Shown: positions 17,519 through 26,649 of the stretch, piece after piece
Numbering within the stretch: position 1 is the stretch's first letter
How the letters are laid out: each line of letters begins with the position of its first letter
Source: CAYQTE01 sp964420285
GTDB taxonomy: Bacteria; Planctomycetota; Phycisphaerae; Tepidisphaerales; Tepidisphaeraceae
Direction of reading: 5' to 3'
Length of the DNA stretch: 64,000 bases
Assembly: GCA_964420285.1 (NCBI GenBank)
Contig: CAYQTE010000001.1
Location: 124,001 to 188,000, forward strand
Made by a program: the position numbers and the translations under genes
Notes under the pieces: generated by a model
What the model was told of the DNA's origin: nothing
The model's database searches: none
What the model saw: the letters and a program-made list of their open reading frames with translations, nothing else

Positions 17519-19378
17519 TCAGTTGCCCGCCGGTTGCGTCGTGCTGAAGTTCCAATGCTGAAACAGGGATTCGATCAGCGGATCGTGGCCGCCCATGAGC
17601 CGTTCGGCCAGTTCGAGCCGGCTGGCAACCTTCGTCACCTGCCCGGTGTTGTAATCCAGGTATGCCAGCAGGAACACCGGCGTCTCGTTGCTGGGACTCT
17701 TGTCGGAAACCTGCTCCAGATCGGCGATAATCGCATCCAGCCGCTTCTGGCCCAGAAGTCCATCCAGGTTGAACTTGGCCATCATCAGCGCCGTGTCCGC
17801 CGCAAATGCCTTGCGGATGTCGGTCTCGGCGCGAACATACAGATTGGCGCCGATCTCGGCGTTGGCCCGGCCGAGCATAATCATCGGATTGTTCGGCACG
17901 ATGACGGCGGCATTGTTGTATTGATCGATGGCTTCCTTGTATTTGCCCTGGTGAACGAGGTCTTCGGCGTTCTTGAGAATCTCACCGAGGCTGCGGCTGG
18001 CCATGCCTTCAGCCATGCTGTCGATCTGCACCGGGCCGACGCTGGTATTGCGGGGCGAAACGGGCTGACTGGTCGGCCCGCCGGGCCCGCCAGCTCCACC
18101 GGCGCCGGGCACGGTAAAGGCCCCGGCCTGGGCGGGCTGGCTCATTTCCTTGATGGTCTGCTGTTCCTTGACGGCCAGGTTGTGACGCTGCTCGTCGGTC
18201 AGATTGGCGTTCTGCATCTGGCTTTCGTATTCAGCCAGACGCTTCTGCAGAGCCTGGTATTGTGTACTCTGCTTACCCGGCTCGACCAGAGCAATGGGCT
18301 GATACCGCGTGGCCTGGCCCGTGTTGACCGATTGGCCGTTGATCGGGGCAACGATCACACCGGCTTCGACCCGGCCGTTGGGCAGCGGCGCTTGCCCGGT
18401 CGACAACACGTTGGACAGCGGCTTGTTGCTCATCAACTGCCCGCCCGACGGCTGCGGAATAACCGGCACAAATCCAGCCGGACCGGCGGGGTTATTGACG
18501 CCCGGCGGATTTACCGCCGGCGAATTGCCACCATCCGGATTTGTATTGCCCGTGGCGCCGGTGTTCGTCTGCGTATTGGCCGCGTTGGCGTTGATTTCGT
18601 TGCGTATATTTTCGATCGTGCTGTTGCTCAGCGGCGGCGCCCCGCCGCCGAACGTCGGGGGCGGCTGCGACGGATTCCCCGCCATTGGCATCGCGGCCAG
18701 CGGATTTTGCTCGACGTCGGCGATCATGTTTCCGGCTTCATCCAGATGCCATTGCTTGACCCCGTACAATGGCGATGCCGTATAGATCGATTGGTCGCCG
18801 CTGAGACTCACCGGGCCGGGTGCGGAAGCATTGTCCGGCGACGGCAGCGGCACATACGTCACGTCATCCGAAATACCGAGCCTCGCGTCGTTGGGAGACG
18901 GCGTCACCGTTGGACCGGGCACAAATCCACCGGTGTTGCCGACCGGCACATAACCGGTGGGCGCGGGGACGAATCGCGTGTTGGTGTTGAAATAGGGCGT
19001 GATGGTGTTGTTGGCGCCCGGCGCGATGAAGCCGCCGGGGGCGCCGCCGGAGCCGCCCACCACGCGGTTCAAATTATCCGACGGCGAGTTCGGCACCGAA
19101 CCGATGAACGCGGTTGGGTCTTCGTTGGGGGTGCGTCCGTGGAATGAGTTCAGGCCGCTGACGTTGCCCTGTTCGATGAGGTTGTTCTGGCCGGTGATGG
19201 CGGGGTTGACGGGATGATCAGCCCCGGTGTTATAACCGCCGCTGCCCACCTGCGGATTGGCGTCGTTGGCGTGACCATCAGCGCCGACGCGGTATTGCCC
19301 CAGCGCCCGGCCCGACCCAATCGCCAGGCACACCGCCGCCGCACATCCGAACCATATTCCGCTTTTTGTCGTATTCAT
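17519..19378 (-). CDS. Secreted low-complexity protein with C-terminal TPR-like repeats
   Basis: 619 residues. Signal peptide near the start (SGIWFGCAAAVCLAIGSGRALG). Residues about 25-330 are Gly, Pro and Asn rich with little predicted fold (SGGYNTGADHPVNPAITG). A coiled-coil-like stretch follows (YQALQKRLAEYESQMQNANLTDEQRHN), then at about residues 455-580 tandem helical units (NAEDLVHQGKYKEAIDQYNNA, GRANAEIGANLYVRAETDI) with TPR spacing. Probably an envelope scaffold; no function known. Start at 19378 has GGAGG 8 bases upstream. Confidence 0.72.
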   Translation of the reverse strand: MNTTKSGIWFGCAAAVCLAIGSGRALGQYRVGADGHANDANPQVGSGGYNTGADHPVNPAITGQNNLIEQGNVSGLNSFHGRTPNEDPTAFIGSVPNSPSDNLNRVVGGSGGAPGGFIAPGANNTITPYFNTNTRFVPAPTGYVPVGNTGGFVPGPTVTPSPNDARLGISDDVTYVPLPSPDNASAPGPVSLSGDQSIYTASPLYGVKQWHLDEAGNMIADVEQNPLAAMPMAGNPSQPPPTFGGGAPPLSNSTIENIRNEINANAANTQTNTGATGNTNPDGGNSPAVNPPGVNNPAGPAGFVPVIPQPSGGQLMSNKPLSNVLSTGQAPLPNGRVEAGVIVAPINGQSVNTGQATRYQPIALVEPGKQSTQYQALQKRLAEYESQMQNANLTDEQRHNLAVKEQQTIKEMSQPAQAGAFTVPGAGGAGGPGGPTSQPVSPRNTSVGPVQIDSMAEGMASRSLGEILKNAEDLVHQGKYKEAIDQYNNAAVIVPNNPMIMLGRANAEIGANLYVRAETDIRKAFAADTALMMAKFNLDGLLGQKRLDAIIADLEQVSDKSPSNETPVFLLAYLDYNTGQVTKVASRLELAERLMGGHDPLIESLFQHWNFSTTQPAGN

Positions 19379-19880
19379 CGTTCCAACCTCCATCGCGACC
19401 CAAATACAGTATACCCATCGGCCGGCATTGGATGCAGGGGAAATCCATAATAACTATGGGACGAGCGTGCCCGGCAATTCGGGCAGAGGCGCAACCGCCG
19501 GGGCCAAGTTCCGGCGGCCCGTGAAATCGCGATTTTTTCCTCCATCCCATTGCCAATTCAAGGCTTACGTCAAAATCGCCGTTTAAGCACGCTCCGCCCC
19601 ACCCTCATTTTCAGCCGGCTATCGCGGTTTTGGTCCCCAACCGCGTCAAAAAAACGCTCAAAAAGTGGCCAAAAAGTTCGAACTCTGCCTGTAGAAGTCT
19701 GAACTTGGCGCGCCCAAGGCGCATTTTCGTACAGGCCGTGTCATGTCATCTTGGCAGTTTCCCAACCCAACCCCACTCCGGCTCCATCTCCTCCGCTCCC
19801 CGGCTCCCCTCTCCCCAGCTTCTTCTCCAACAGAATGCAACAGAATGCAACGGAGGGGGGGGTGGGGGGCGGCCTGCGGC

Positions 19881-19915
19881 CGAGAGGGTAGAAAGTGGAA
19901 AGTAGACAGTAGAGC
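19881..19915 (+). repeat. AGTAGAC/AGTAGAG-type short repeat, copy outside the tRNA array
   Basis: Contains GGTAGAAAGTGGAAAGTAGA followed by CAGTAGAGCG. The same words (AGTAGACAGTAGAACAGTAGA) fill spacers of the tRNA array at 51.4-53.4 kb, more than 30 kb away, so this is a dispersed family in the genome. Confidence 0.55.
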
Positions 19916-20092
19916 GACAATCCGCCGCCCGTTTCGCGTTATCCATTGTCAACTGTCCATTATCCATTGCCCCTTGCATGTCCCACAATGTCCCATCCCC
20001 CGGGTGGGGGGTGCCTGCGTCAATTTGTCCTTTTCCAGGCCAAAATCCGCATTCCCAGCCCCCGAACGCCATTTTTCGCCCTGTCCCAGCCG

Positions 20093-20117
20093 TGTCCCAT
20101 TCCAGGGGTATGGGACA
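20093..20117. repeat. Perfect hairpin TGTCCCAT/ATGGGACA
   Basis: Eight-base arms TGTCCCAT (20093-20100) and ATGGGACA (20110-20117) flank a 9-base loop. There is no U-tract after it, so it is not a standard terminator. Free-standing TGTCCCA words recur nearby. Confidence 0.5.
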
Positions 20118-20676
20118 TCGCCAGACGTGCATGTCAACCCGTCTTCCTTATCCATTGTCCGTTACAGCCACCCTTACGTTATACGAACAAAGGATGGTTT
20201 GCAAGAGAAAAATCTCCATGTCCGGCCGTGCCTCGGCCGCCGGCGTCGGGAGCCTGATGCGCCATCCCTTGTCCCCTCCTCCGCCATGCGAGGATCGCCG
20301 GATTTATCTTGCACGATACGAAATGCCGCGTAAAATACCGGCGAGGTTTCGACAACAGCCTCGCTCCGGCCGGTTCTGGCGGAGTCCGGCGGGAAAAGAT
20401 ATGGAAACCATTCGCCCCATCTCCCCCCTCCCGTCGCGCCAGCCCCCCGGCCGTCCGCGGCCCCGCAGGCTTCTAGAAAGGAACAACTGCAAATGTGTCC
20501 CACACCGAGCCGCAACCCGCGTTATTTCCTCAGTGAATGGTCGTGTCCCATTCAGTTACCCCAGGAGGGCGTCAACTAACCCGGACTGAAATACTACAAA
20601 TTGGCAAGCAAATGCTCGAGGACTATGGCCTCGGCCACTTGGAAATTGCGCCTTATGCGCGATAAATGAAAGCAAT

Positions 20677-21252
20677 ATGGACGAAATACAAAAAAGTGTG
20701 GACGACTGGAATCGGAACGCTCGGGAGAACCAAGGCGAAAAACGCGAACGGTCGCGACGAGCGTGGATGTCGGGATGGGAGGGGCGAGTTTACAAATCTA
20801 TTTATACGCTGGGCTGTAACTCGGTTTATGAGTTTTTGAAGTTGTTTCCGGGCGAGCCGTACGTGGCGATCGCAAGGCGGATACCCATACCGACGGTGCC
20901 GGTTCATTTGATCAAACTCCAGATGGAAGAGGCACGACAAACGGGGCATGTGAGGGACGCTGCAATGGACGCGTTGGTGCGCTCATTGAATCGTTCCGTA
21001 CCACTCGGCTGGGGCGTCGCTTCGAATGCCGATTTCGAGCACGCATCAGCATATACCGATTGGCTCGGCATTCTGAAGTTTCGAGCTCGAATGCCAGAAC
21101 TAGAGGCAGCGGCCCTAAGGGTGTTCGAGGTTTTGAAGGCGCTTCCGCCGCCTAAGGGTTGGCATCCGTCTGCGCCAAATGATCCGCTAATTGCCGAGGC
21201 GTTCATTCGCGGATGGCCACCAGCCGATCGAAATAGCTCGATGAAAACCTGA
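20677..21252 (+). CDS. Unrecognised protein
   Basis: 191 residues, soluble, no signal or membrane segment. Charged N-terminus (MDEIQKSVDDWNRNARENQG), an aromatic block WMSGWEGRVYKSIYTLGCNSVYEFL, a central helix-rich stretch (VPVHLIKLQMEEARQTGHVR) and a tail with PPPKGWHPSAPNDPLIAEAF. No motif I can assign. It has a weak ribosome site, sits after a gene-free kilobase and just before a decayed transposase, and its codons use more A/T at third positions than the neighbours. It may have arrived by transfer. Confidence 0.55.
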   Translation: MDEIQKSVDDWNRNARENQGEKRERSRRAWMSGWEGRVYKSIYTLGCNSVYEFLKLFPGEPYVAIARRIPIPTVPVHLIKLQMEEARQTGHVRDAAMDALVRSLNRSVPLGWGVASNADFEHASAYTDWLGILKFRARMPELEAAALRVFEVLKALPPPKGWHPSAPNDPLIAEAFIRGWPPADRNSSMKT

Positions 21253-21289
21253 GGGCCACATACGATGATCTTGTCTTGGGAGGTAACTG

Positions 21290-21700
21290 CAGGGGACACG
21301 ACCCGTCAGCGGGCCATGTCCGCGTTTCGGCCGGGCTGGCCGCCGCGCGGGCGGAGAGTGCTTTGCGATCCGTAGCGCGACACAACCCGCGCCACCCACG
21401 CAGCGCTCCCCGGCGGCCGGCCGCGCCGCGCCGGCCGTCCGGATCGCCTCGACCTCCAGATCGGTTTGCGGGCGATTCACCAGTTGGACCCAGTTCCCCG
21501 GCCGGTCGATCGGCCAGTCGCTTTAGCAGGTTCCGTACCGGCTCGGGGCCGTCCGGTCGTGCGTGCAGGCTGCTCCAGTGCCAGTCCTGGGCGCGGCTGA
21601 CGATGGCGGCGCGCAGGGGGTTTGGCTCGACGTGGCGGAGGCAGTCGCACCGCCGGTAACAGGTCGATGCCGCTGGCGAAGAACCCCCACCTTTGTCGCT
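21290..21700 (-). pseudogene. Remnant of a REP-associated tyrosine (Y1) transposase
   Basis: Reading on the minus strand gives CLRHVEPNPLRAAIVSRAQD then WHWSSLHARP and, after a one-base shift in the CCCC run at 21496-21499, NWVQLVNRPQTDLEVEAIR. This is the C-terminal pattern of REP-associated transposases (YVExNPLRAxLVxRAexWxWSSL ... NRPQTxxELEAxR). The catalytic HUH region is missing and at least one frameshift is present, so it is dead. Edges are approximate. Confidence 0.65.
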
Positions 21701-21764
21701 CGCCCACCAGTAGATGGGGAGGAGCACAAGGCAGCCGGCGGGAATTTCGGGCACACTCACATTG

Positions 21765-23327
21765 CTATGCCGGCCCGGGTTTGGTGGCCGGGGGGAGCTT
21801 GGGGAAGAGTGCCTGGCCCTGCCCGACGCGCGTGCCCGCTGGCGGAGGGGCCGTGAACCGCTGGCTCAGCGGCAAGTTGTCACCCGTGGCGGACAATTGA
21901 TGCAGCCCGTCGGCCGCCTTCACCGGCAGGATCGGCAACAGCCCCAGCAGGGCCGCATACATCGCCGCGGCCGAGCGGGAGAGGATTTCATCGACCCGGC
22001 CGGCCTGTTTGGGGTCCTTGGCAAGCTGAAAGGGCGCCGTCGCTTCGAGATATCCGTTGGTGGCCCGCGCCAGTTCCAGCGGCAGCAGCGCGGCCTGCTG
22101 AAGATCGAGGTTCCGATACGCCTGCTCGAGGAGCGCGGGCAACGCGGCCGTCTGGTCGAGCAACTGGCGATCGATCCCTTCGGCGCTGGAGGAGACCTGC
22201 GGCAGCACGCCGTCGCGATAGCGATGCAGCATCTTCACGACACGGTTGAGGCAGTTGCCGACCACATCCGCCAGTTCGATGAAGCTTTTTTCGACATCCG
22301 CATCGGTCCAATCCAGATCGCTGCCGAACGGGGCCGCTCGCAGGAGATAAAATCGCAACGCGTCCAGACCGTGCAGGGCGATCACGCCGCGAATCTTCGC
22401 CAGGTCGATGTAATTCCCCAGCGTCTTGCTCATCTTCCGCCCGCCGCTGGTCCACCACCCGTGCGCAAACACCTTCCGCGGCAATTCGAGGCCCAGCGCC
22501 ATCAGGATGGCCGGCCAATAGACCGAGTGAAACCAGAGAATTTCCTTGCCCATCAAATGCACATCAGCCGGCCAGAATTTCTTGAACCGCGAGTCGTCTG
22601 CCGAGCCGTAGCCCAGGGCCGTGATGTAGTTGCACAATGCGTCGATCCACACGTAGACGACGTGTTTGGGATCGTTGGGCATGGGGATTCCCCATTTGAG
22701 CGTGGCGCGGCTGATGGAAAGATCCTCGGCCCCGGCGGCGAGCTTGCTGAGCACTTCATTTCGCCGCGATTCCGGCTGCACAAATTCGGGATGGGACTTG
22801 ATGTGCTCGATGATCCGCGGCACGTACTTGCCGAGGCGGAAGAAATAACTCTCCTCGCGATAGCGCTGCAGGGGTTTGCCGCTGATGGCGCCCTTGAATT
22901 CCTGATGCCGGGCCTCGGTCTCGGTGACGAATTCCTCCTGGCCTTCGTCGTACCAGCCTTCATACGCCCCGAGATAAATATCCCCGTTGTCGAGCAGCTT
23001 GCTCACGATCTGGCTGACGGCGGCCTTGTGTCGCGGCTCGCTGGTCCGCAGAAAATCGTCGTTGGTGATGTCCAGTTCCTTCCACAGCGAACTGAAAACC
23101 GGCACGGTGCGATCGGCCAGCTCGCGCGGTTCCAACCCCGCCGCCGCGGCGGTCTTGACCATCTTGATCCCATGCTCATCCACCCCGGTGAGAAAGAACG
23201 TCTCGCGCCCGCAGAGGCGGTGATAGCGGGCGACGGCATCGGCGGCCAGGGTGGTATAGACGTGGCCCAGGTGCGGCTCGGCGTTGGGATAATAAATCGG
23301 CGTCGTGATGTAAAACCGGTCGGTCAT
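21765..23327 (-). CDS. metG: Methionine-tRNA ligase
   Basis: Charges tRNA-Met with methionine, cytoplasmic. Class I synthetase signatures: HLGH at residues 19-22 (HIGH motif, in PNAEPHLGHVYTT) and GRKMSKTLGNYID (KMSKS). The anticodon-binding helix bundle follows (VVGNCLNRVVKMLHRY). At 520 residues it is the short form: no C-terminal tRNA-binding OB domain, and the connective insert shows no zinc-knuckle cysteines, as in the MetRS group without zinc. The start codon at 23327 gives the standard MTDRFYITTPIYY opening. Divergent from the next glycosyltransferase. Confidence 0.96.
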   Translation of the reverse strand: MTDRFYITTPIYYPNAEPHLGHVYTTLAADAVARYHRLCGRETFFLTGVDEHGIKMVKTAAAAGLEPRELADRTVPVFSSLWKELDITNDDFLRTSEPRHKAAVSQIVSKLLDNGDIYLGAYEGWYDEGQEEFVTETEARHQEFKGAISGKPLQRYREESYFFRLGKYVPRIIEHIKSHPEFVQPESRRNEVLSKLAAGAEDLSISRATLKWGIPMPNDPKHVVYVWIDALCNYITALGYGSADDSRFKKFWPADVHLMGKEILWFHSVYWPAILMALGLELPRKVFAHGWWTSGGRKMSKTLGNYIDLAKIRGVIALHGLDALRFYLLRAAPFGSDLDWTDADVEKSFIELADVVGNCLNRVVKMLHRYRDGVLPQVSSSAEGIDRQLLDQTAALPALLEQAYRNLDLQQAALLPLELARATNGYLEATAPFQLAKDPKQAGRVDEILSRSAAAMYAALLGLLPILPVKAADGLHQLSATGDNLPLSQRFTAPPPAGTRVGQGQALFPKLPPATKPGPA

Positions 23328-23525
23328 ATCCGATTCCTTCTACCCTCACCTCGCCCGCGTTTCCAGCCGGAGCGCCGCCATACCCCGGCCTGGGGCGATA
23401 CGGCCGTGGCATTCCCCCATGATGGGCGGACGGGCATGCGGCGCGCACACGCTGGTGTGCATTTGTTCGCCGCAATCCGGTACACTGGCGAACCGGCCGG
23501 TTTTTTTGGCCGGCGGATTTTCGAT

Positions 23526-24296
23526 ATGTTGAGCGTCATCATTCCGGCTTATAACGAGGAACGAACGCTGGCGGCGGTGATCGAGCGCGTGCTGGCCCTG
23601 CCGGTGCGGCCGCAGGTGATCGTGGTCTCCGACGGATCGACCGACGGGACCAACGACATCATCCGGCGGTATCAGCGCGAGCGGGGCATTGTGGGGATCA
23701 TCTGCCCGCACAACGGTGGCAAGGGCGCGGCGATCGCGGCCGGATTGCGGCACGCCAGCGAGCCTTACACGATCATCCAGGACGCCGACCTGGAGTATTA
23801 CCCGGAGGAGTTCGCCACGCTGCTGGGGCCGGTGAAGGCGGGAAAGGCGCAGGTGGTCTACGGTTCGCGCAATTTGCGCAAGCCGGCGGCGTTGAAGAAC
23901 CAGTTTCATTACCTGCGGTTCTGGCTGGGTGGAAAGGCGGTCACGCTGGTGGCCAATCTGCTGTTTCTGACGCATCTCACGGACGAGGCGACGTGCTACA
24001 AGCTGTTCCCGACGGAACTGCTGCGGCGGATGAATCTGCAATGCCGGGGGTTCGATTTCTGCCCGGAAGTGACGGCCAAGTCGCTGCGGCTGGGATATCG
24101 CATCCACGAAATTCCGATTCGCTACAACCCGCGCAGCCTGTCGGAAGGCAAGAAAATCCGCGCCTGGCACGGGATCGAAGCGGTTCTGGTTCTGCTGAAA
24201 TACCGGCTGATGCCGATGAGCTGGATGTTCTCACATCAAACGGGTCGGGAGTCTTTGATGATGGAACAGTCAATCAAAGACTCCCGATCCCTTTGA
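23526..24296 (+). CDS. Family 2 glycosyltransferase, dolichyl/polyprenyl-phosphate sugar transferase-like
   Basis: 256 residues, GT-A fold, no membrane span. MLSVIIPAYNEERTLAAVIE, VSDGSTDGTNDIIRR, GKGAAIAAGLRHA and IIQDADLEYYPEE (DxD-like QDAD) match polyprenyl-phosphate mannosyl/glucosyl transferases, which load a lipid carrier with sugar for wall or surface glycans. FDFCPEVTAKSLRLGYRIHEIPI is the acceptor block. The last 19 codons lie in a long inverted repeat and read like an accidental extension of the family C-terminus. The upstream region has a CCGGCC-GGCCGG hairpin (23493-23513) in the leader. Confidence 0.88.
   Translation: MLSVIIPAYNEERTLAAVIERVLALPVRPQVIVVSDGSTDGTNDIIRRYQRERGIVGIICPHNGGKGAAIAAGLRHASEPYTIIQDADLEYYPEEFATLLGPVKAGKAQVVYGSRNLRKPAALKNQFHYLRFWLGGKAVTLVANLLFLTHLTDEATCYKLFPTELLRRMNLQCRGFDFCPEVTAKSLRLGYRIHEIPIRYNPRSLSEGKKIRAWHGIEAVLVLLKYRLMPMSWMFSHQTGRESLMMEQSIKDSRSL
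24242..24290. repeat. 18-bp inverted repeat overlapping the glycosyltransferase 3' end
   Basis: Left arm 24245-24259 (TCGGGAGTCTTTGAT) is the exact reverse complement of 24273-24287; three more pairs (one G-U) extend it to 18. The loop is 13 bases. The stop codon of the glycosyltransferase follows at 24294. There is no T-run after it, so terminator function is possible but not classic. Confidence 0.75.
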
Positions 24297-24314
24297 GTCG
24301 AGGGAGATGTGGAC

Positions 24315-25061
24315 ATGATCCGCACGTTTTTGGGAATACCGTTATGTCTCACGGCGGCGCTGGCCGTGCTCTGCGCCTGTACCAACACGAACAGTCCGCC
24401 CGCCAGCAGCGGGCCGCCGGTGACGATCGCGCTCACCGGCACCGCCGGCGCGCCGATCACCGGCTACTACGTGCGCGACGGCCAGCGCGTGCAGTTCGAT
24501 GACGTGCTGCCCAAGACATTCACCATGCCCGGAATCTCGCAAATCGCCATCCGCAAGATCCACAAGGAGGATACGCTGCTCGCCAACGGCCGCAGCGGCG
24601 ACGGTTCGGTGCAGACGTCCAGCCCGGGCGGCAGCGACGACGGCATCTGGTTGACGGTGCAAGGCGGATTCACCTGTGGACCGATTCCGCCGGGCCAGTC
24701 GCTGGCCCCGCCGGAGAATGCACTGATGGTCATCTCGCCGTATTGGTATCAGGGCACGTGGGTTTTCGACGATCCGCGCGCCGGGCTGGTCCGCGAGCCG
24801 TTTGTGCAGGGCGTGCCGGAGATGATCGATTATCTGGTGAAGGATATCCCCAGCGCCAAAGAGGGATTTCGGCTGACATTTTCGGCCAAACCGTTCCCCG
24901 GCTACCAGAAGAAGCTGACGTGGGTGCGGGCGGACATGGGTGGAAATTACTATCGAATGGACGACCCGCCGATGCAAGGCTGGCTCTGCCCGGCCATGTT
25001 CCGCTATTTCGCCAGCGCCCCCAGGGAGCTGTACGCGCGCGCCGATCCGAAGTCTAATTGA
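24315..25061 (+). CDS. Lipoprotein with DUF6717-like domain
   Basis: 248 residues. The N-terminus MIRTFLGIPLCLTAALAVLC ends in a lipobox-like AVLCAC, so it is probably lipid-anchored. The second half (YWYQGTWVFDDPRAGLVREP, GVPEMIDYLVKDIP, GYQKKLTWVRADMGGNYYRM, GWLCPAMFRYFASAPRELYA) looks like the DUF6717 domain seen mainly in Planctomycetota; family name from memory. Function unknown. GGGAG lies 8 bases before the ATG at 24315. The next gene starts within about 10 bp. Confidence 0.75.
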   Translation: MIRTFLGIPLCLTAALAVLCACTNTNSPPASSGPPVTIALTGTAGAPITGYYVRDGQRVQFDDVLPKTFTMPGISQIAIRKIHKEDTLLANGRSGDGSVQTSSPGGSDDGIWLTVQGGFTCGPIPPGQSLAPPENALMVISPYWYQGTWVFDDPRAGLVREPFVQGVPEMIDYLVKDIPSAKEGFRLTFSAKPFPGYQKKLTWVRADMGGNYYRMDDPPMQGWLCPAMFRYFASAPRELYARADPKSN

Positions 25062-25069
25062 CGGGCGAA

Positions 25070-25801
25070 ATGTCCATCATCCCGCAAGGATCTTCGCCGC
25101 TGCAACGCCGGACGACCGACACGGCTGTGGCGCCGCCGGTGGCGGCGGCCGAGGCGCTGTTGCGCGAGTATTATCCGATGGCGTATCGGGTGGTGGTGGG
25201 ATTGTGCGGGACGCGACCGGCGGCGTGGCTCTTGCTTCCGACGCTCATGCGGCAGGGCGTGCTCAATCTGCCGCGCTGGCGCGATAACGCCGATGCCCAC
25301 CGCTGGTTCATCCATCACACGGTGCTGGCCACGCGCGAATTGATCGTGGCCGGCGGGTCGATAGAGGATGATCCGCTGGTGCCGCCCGGCGGCGTGGCCG
25401 GGCCGGGGTATGTTTTGTTCATCGACACGCTGCGCGGCTTGAATTTCCAGCAGCGCGAGGCGTTTCTGCTGCACTTTGGCGAGGAGCAGGACATTCGCGG
25501 GACGGCGGTGGCGATGGACTGCTCGACGCAGGCGGCCAGAAATCACCTGGCTGCCGCGACGACCGCGCTGGCCCGGGCCGTCAGCGGCCCGGCGGAATTT
25601 GGAGCCTGCGTGCATAACCTGCACGCCGCGTGGCTGGCGTTGACGCCGGACATGCGCGACGTGGTGGCCAACACGCGGCGCATTGTGCACGGCGAATCGT
25701 GGCAGCGGCGATGGCGATTGGTGCGTCGCGCGATCCTGACGGTTGCCGCGGCGACGGTGATGGCGATGGTCGCGTGGATCATCCTGCGGCGTTTGCGGTA
25801 G
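25070..25801 (+). CDS. ECF-sigma-like protein with C-terminal membrane anchor
   Basis: 243 residues. The N-terminal part (AEALLREYYPMAYRVVVGLC) resembles sigma region 2 helices, and the centre, LRGLNFQQREAFLLHFGEEQ followed by DIRGTAVAMDCSTQAARNHL, is a region 4-type helix-turn-helix. Unlike a normal ECF sigma factor it ends in a membrane helix (RAILTVAAATVMAMVAWIIL). It may be a membrane-held regulator or a sigma-derived protein with another job. The start at 25070 is chosen over a TTG at 25058; the ribosome site is weak. Co-directional with the lipoprotein gene and the small membrane gene. Confidence 0.65.
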   Translation: MSIIPQGSSPLQRRTTDTAVAPPVAAAEALLREYYPMAYRVVVGLCGTRPAAWLLLPTLMRQGVLNLPRWRDNADAHRWFIHHTVLATRELIVAGGSIEDDPLVPPGGVAGPGYVLFIDTLRGLNFQQREAFLLHFGEEQDIRGTAVAMDCSTQAARNHLAAATTALARAVSGPAEFGACVHNLHAAWLALTPDMRDVVANTRRIVHGESWQRRWRLVRRAILTVAAATVMAMVAWIILRRLR

Positions 25802-25814
25802 ACTCTTTTGGCCA

Positions 25815-25985
25815 ATGATTCAACAACCCGTGACAAAATGGCCCTGGTGGAAGATGGCGCTGGCGTATCTGGCGCTGGCGGCGCTGGCGGCCGCGTCGAT
25901 CGCGCTGGTCGATCGCAAGGTGCATGATCCGCCTGACATCGCGCCGGGCGCAATTGTCCACTTCGCCAATTCGCAAGCGCATTGA
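25815..25985 (+). CDS. Small membrane protein, 56 residues
   Basis: MIQQPVTKWPWWKMALAYLA begins a short protein with one membrane helix (MALAYLALAALAAASIALV) and a 25-residue polar tail ending HFANSQAH. It starts 13 bp after the sigma-like gene, in the same direction, so it is likely the third gene of that operon. Function unknown. Confidence 0.5.
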   Translation: MIQQPVTKWPWWKMALAYLALAALAAASIALVDRKVHDPPDIAPGAIVHFANSQAH

Positions 25986-26001
25986 TCTTGGGACCCGGCC
26001 G

Positions 26002-26571
26002 CTACTGCTCTGGCGTGTCAATCAACTCCTGCAACCGCGCCGCGAGCCTGGGTTCAAAACGGCTGGTCCATGCCGCGTCGATCAGGCCAACTTCAAGCAT
26101 GTCCAGCAGATGCACCTGATCCTTGCGGCGAAATGAGGTCAACTTCATCCGCACCAGGGCCTCCAGCGCGACCACGCGAACGCCGGCGGGCTTTTCTGAT
26201 TCGGCCACATCCGGCGCAGGCGCATCATATTCCGGCCGGACTTTTTCCCCGGCCATCAGCACATGCACGGCGTCGCGGACTTTGGCATCGGGGCCGTCGA
26301 GAAAAACATCCATCCCGGCGACGTGACGGCGGATGAACCCGGCTCGTGCCAGAGCTTCGGCGGCCGTTTCCAGATCCGATCGCCGCAGCAGGATATCCAC
26401 ATCCTGCGTGTTGCGCACCGCGGCCTCGTCGATCGTCGCCACCCAAACCGCGACGGCATTGCCGCCTGCTATCGCATACGGAATTCCCGCCGATTCCAAT
26501 GCCCCCGACGCCCGCATTAACCGATCGCGCACCCGTTCCACGGCCAATACCATCCTGTCCAGAGGAGTCAT
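26002..26571 (-). CDS. Nucleotidyltransferase-fold protein
   Basis: 189 residues, cytoplasmic. YAIAGGNAVAVWV and RNTQDVDILLRRSDL give the GG...DxD pattern of minimal nucleotidyltransferases (AbiEii-like or kanamycin-nucleotidyltransferase fold). The rest is helical with a DUF-like tail (VRVVALEALVRMKLTSFRRK). Such genes occur in toxin-antitoxin pairs, but no partner gene is visible beside it. The start may be 26571 or 26592. Confidence 0.75.
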   Translation of the reverse strand: MTPLDRMVLAVERVRDRLMRASGALESAGIPYAIAGGNAVAVWVATIDEAAVRNTQDVDILLRRSDLETAAEALARAGFIRRHVAGMDVFLDGPDAKVRDAVHVLMAGEKVRPEYDAPAPDVAESEKPAGVRVVALEALVRMKLTSFRRKDQVHLLDMLEVGLIDAAWTSRFEPRLAARLQELIDTPEQ

Positions 26572-26649
26572 GTCCGCCCACGCTGGCAGCATGCCGGTAG
26601 TATACGCGAATCGGCCGTGGCGGCGCGGAAAAAGTGGACCGCCATCCGG

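Larger units (their letters stand above)
19379..20676. other. Gene-poor region, 1.3 kb
   Basis: No ORF here has convincing codon use or a family match. It holds a poly-G tract (19853-19868), repeated TGTCCCA words (around 19979, 20083, 20093 and 20498), TTATCCATTG-type words repeated at about 19940-19970, an AGTAGAC-type repeat and a perfect hairpin. The composition is less even than in the flanks, and the region looks like decayed or inserted DNA. Confidence 0.5.

Noticed and set aside
19743..20589. Several overlapping frames of 100-200 codons
   Set aside because: They overlap in several frames, are rich in Pro, Ser and Arg, lack ribosome sites and match no family.
23493..23513. CCGGCC-GGCCGG hairpin with a T-run in its loop as a terminator
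   Set aside because: The T-run is in the loop, not after the stem, and it lies just before a start codon rather than after a gene.
21714..23525. Long N-terminal extension of the glycosyltransferase at 23526
   Set aside because: It is antisense to metG, which has complete synthetase motifs; the glycosyltransferase family starts at MLSVIIPAYNEE.
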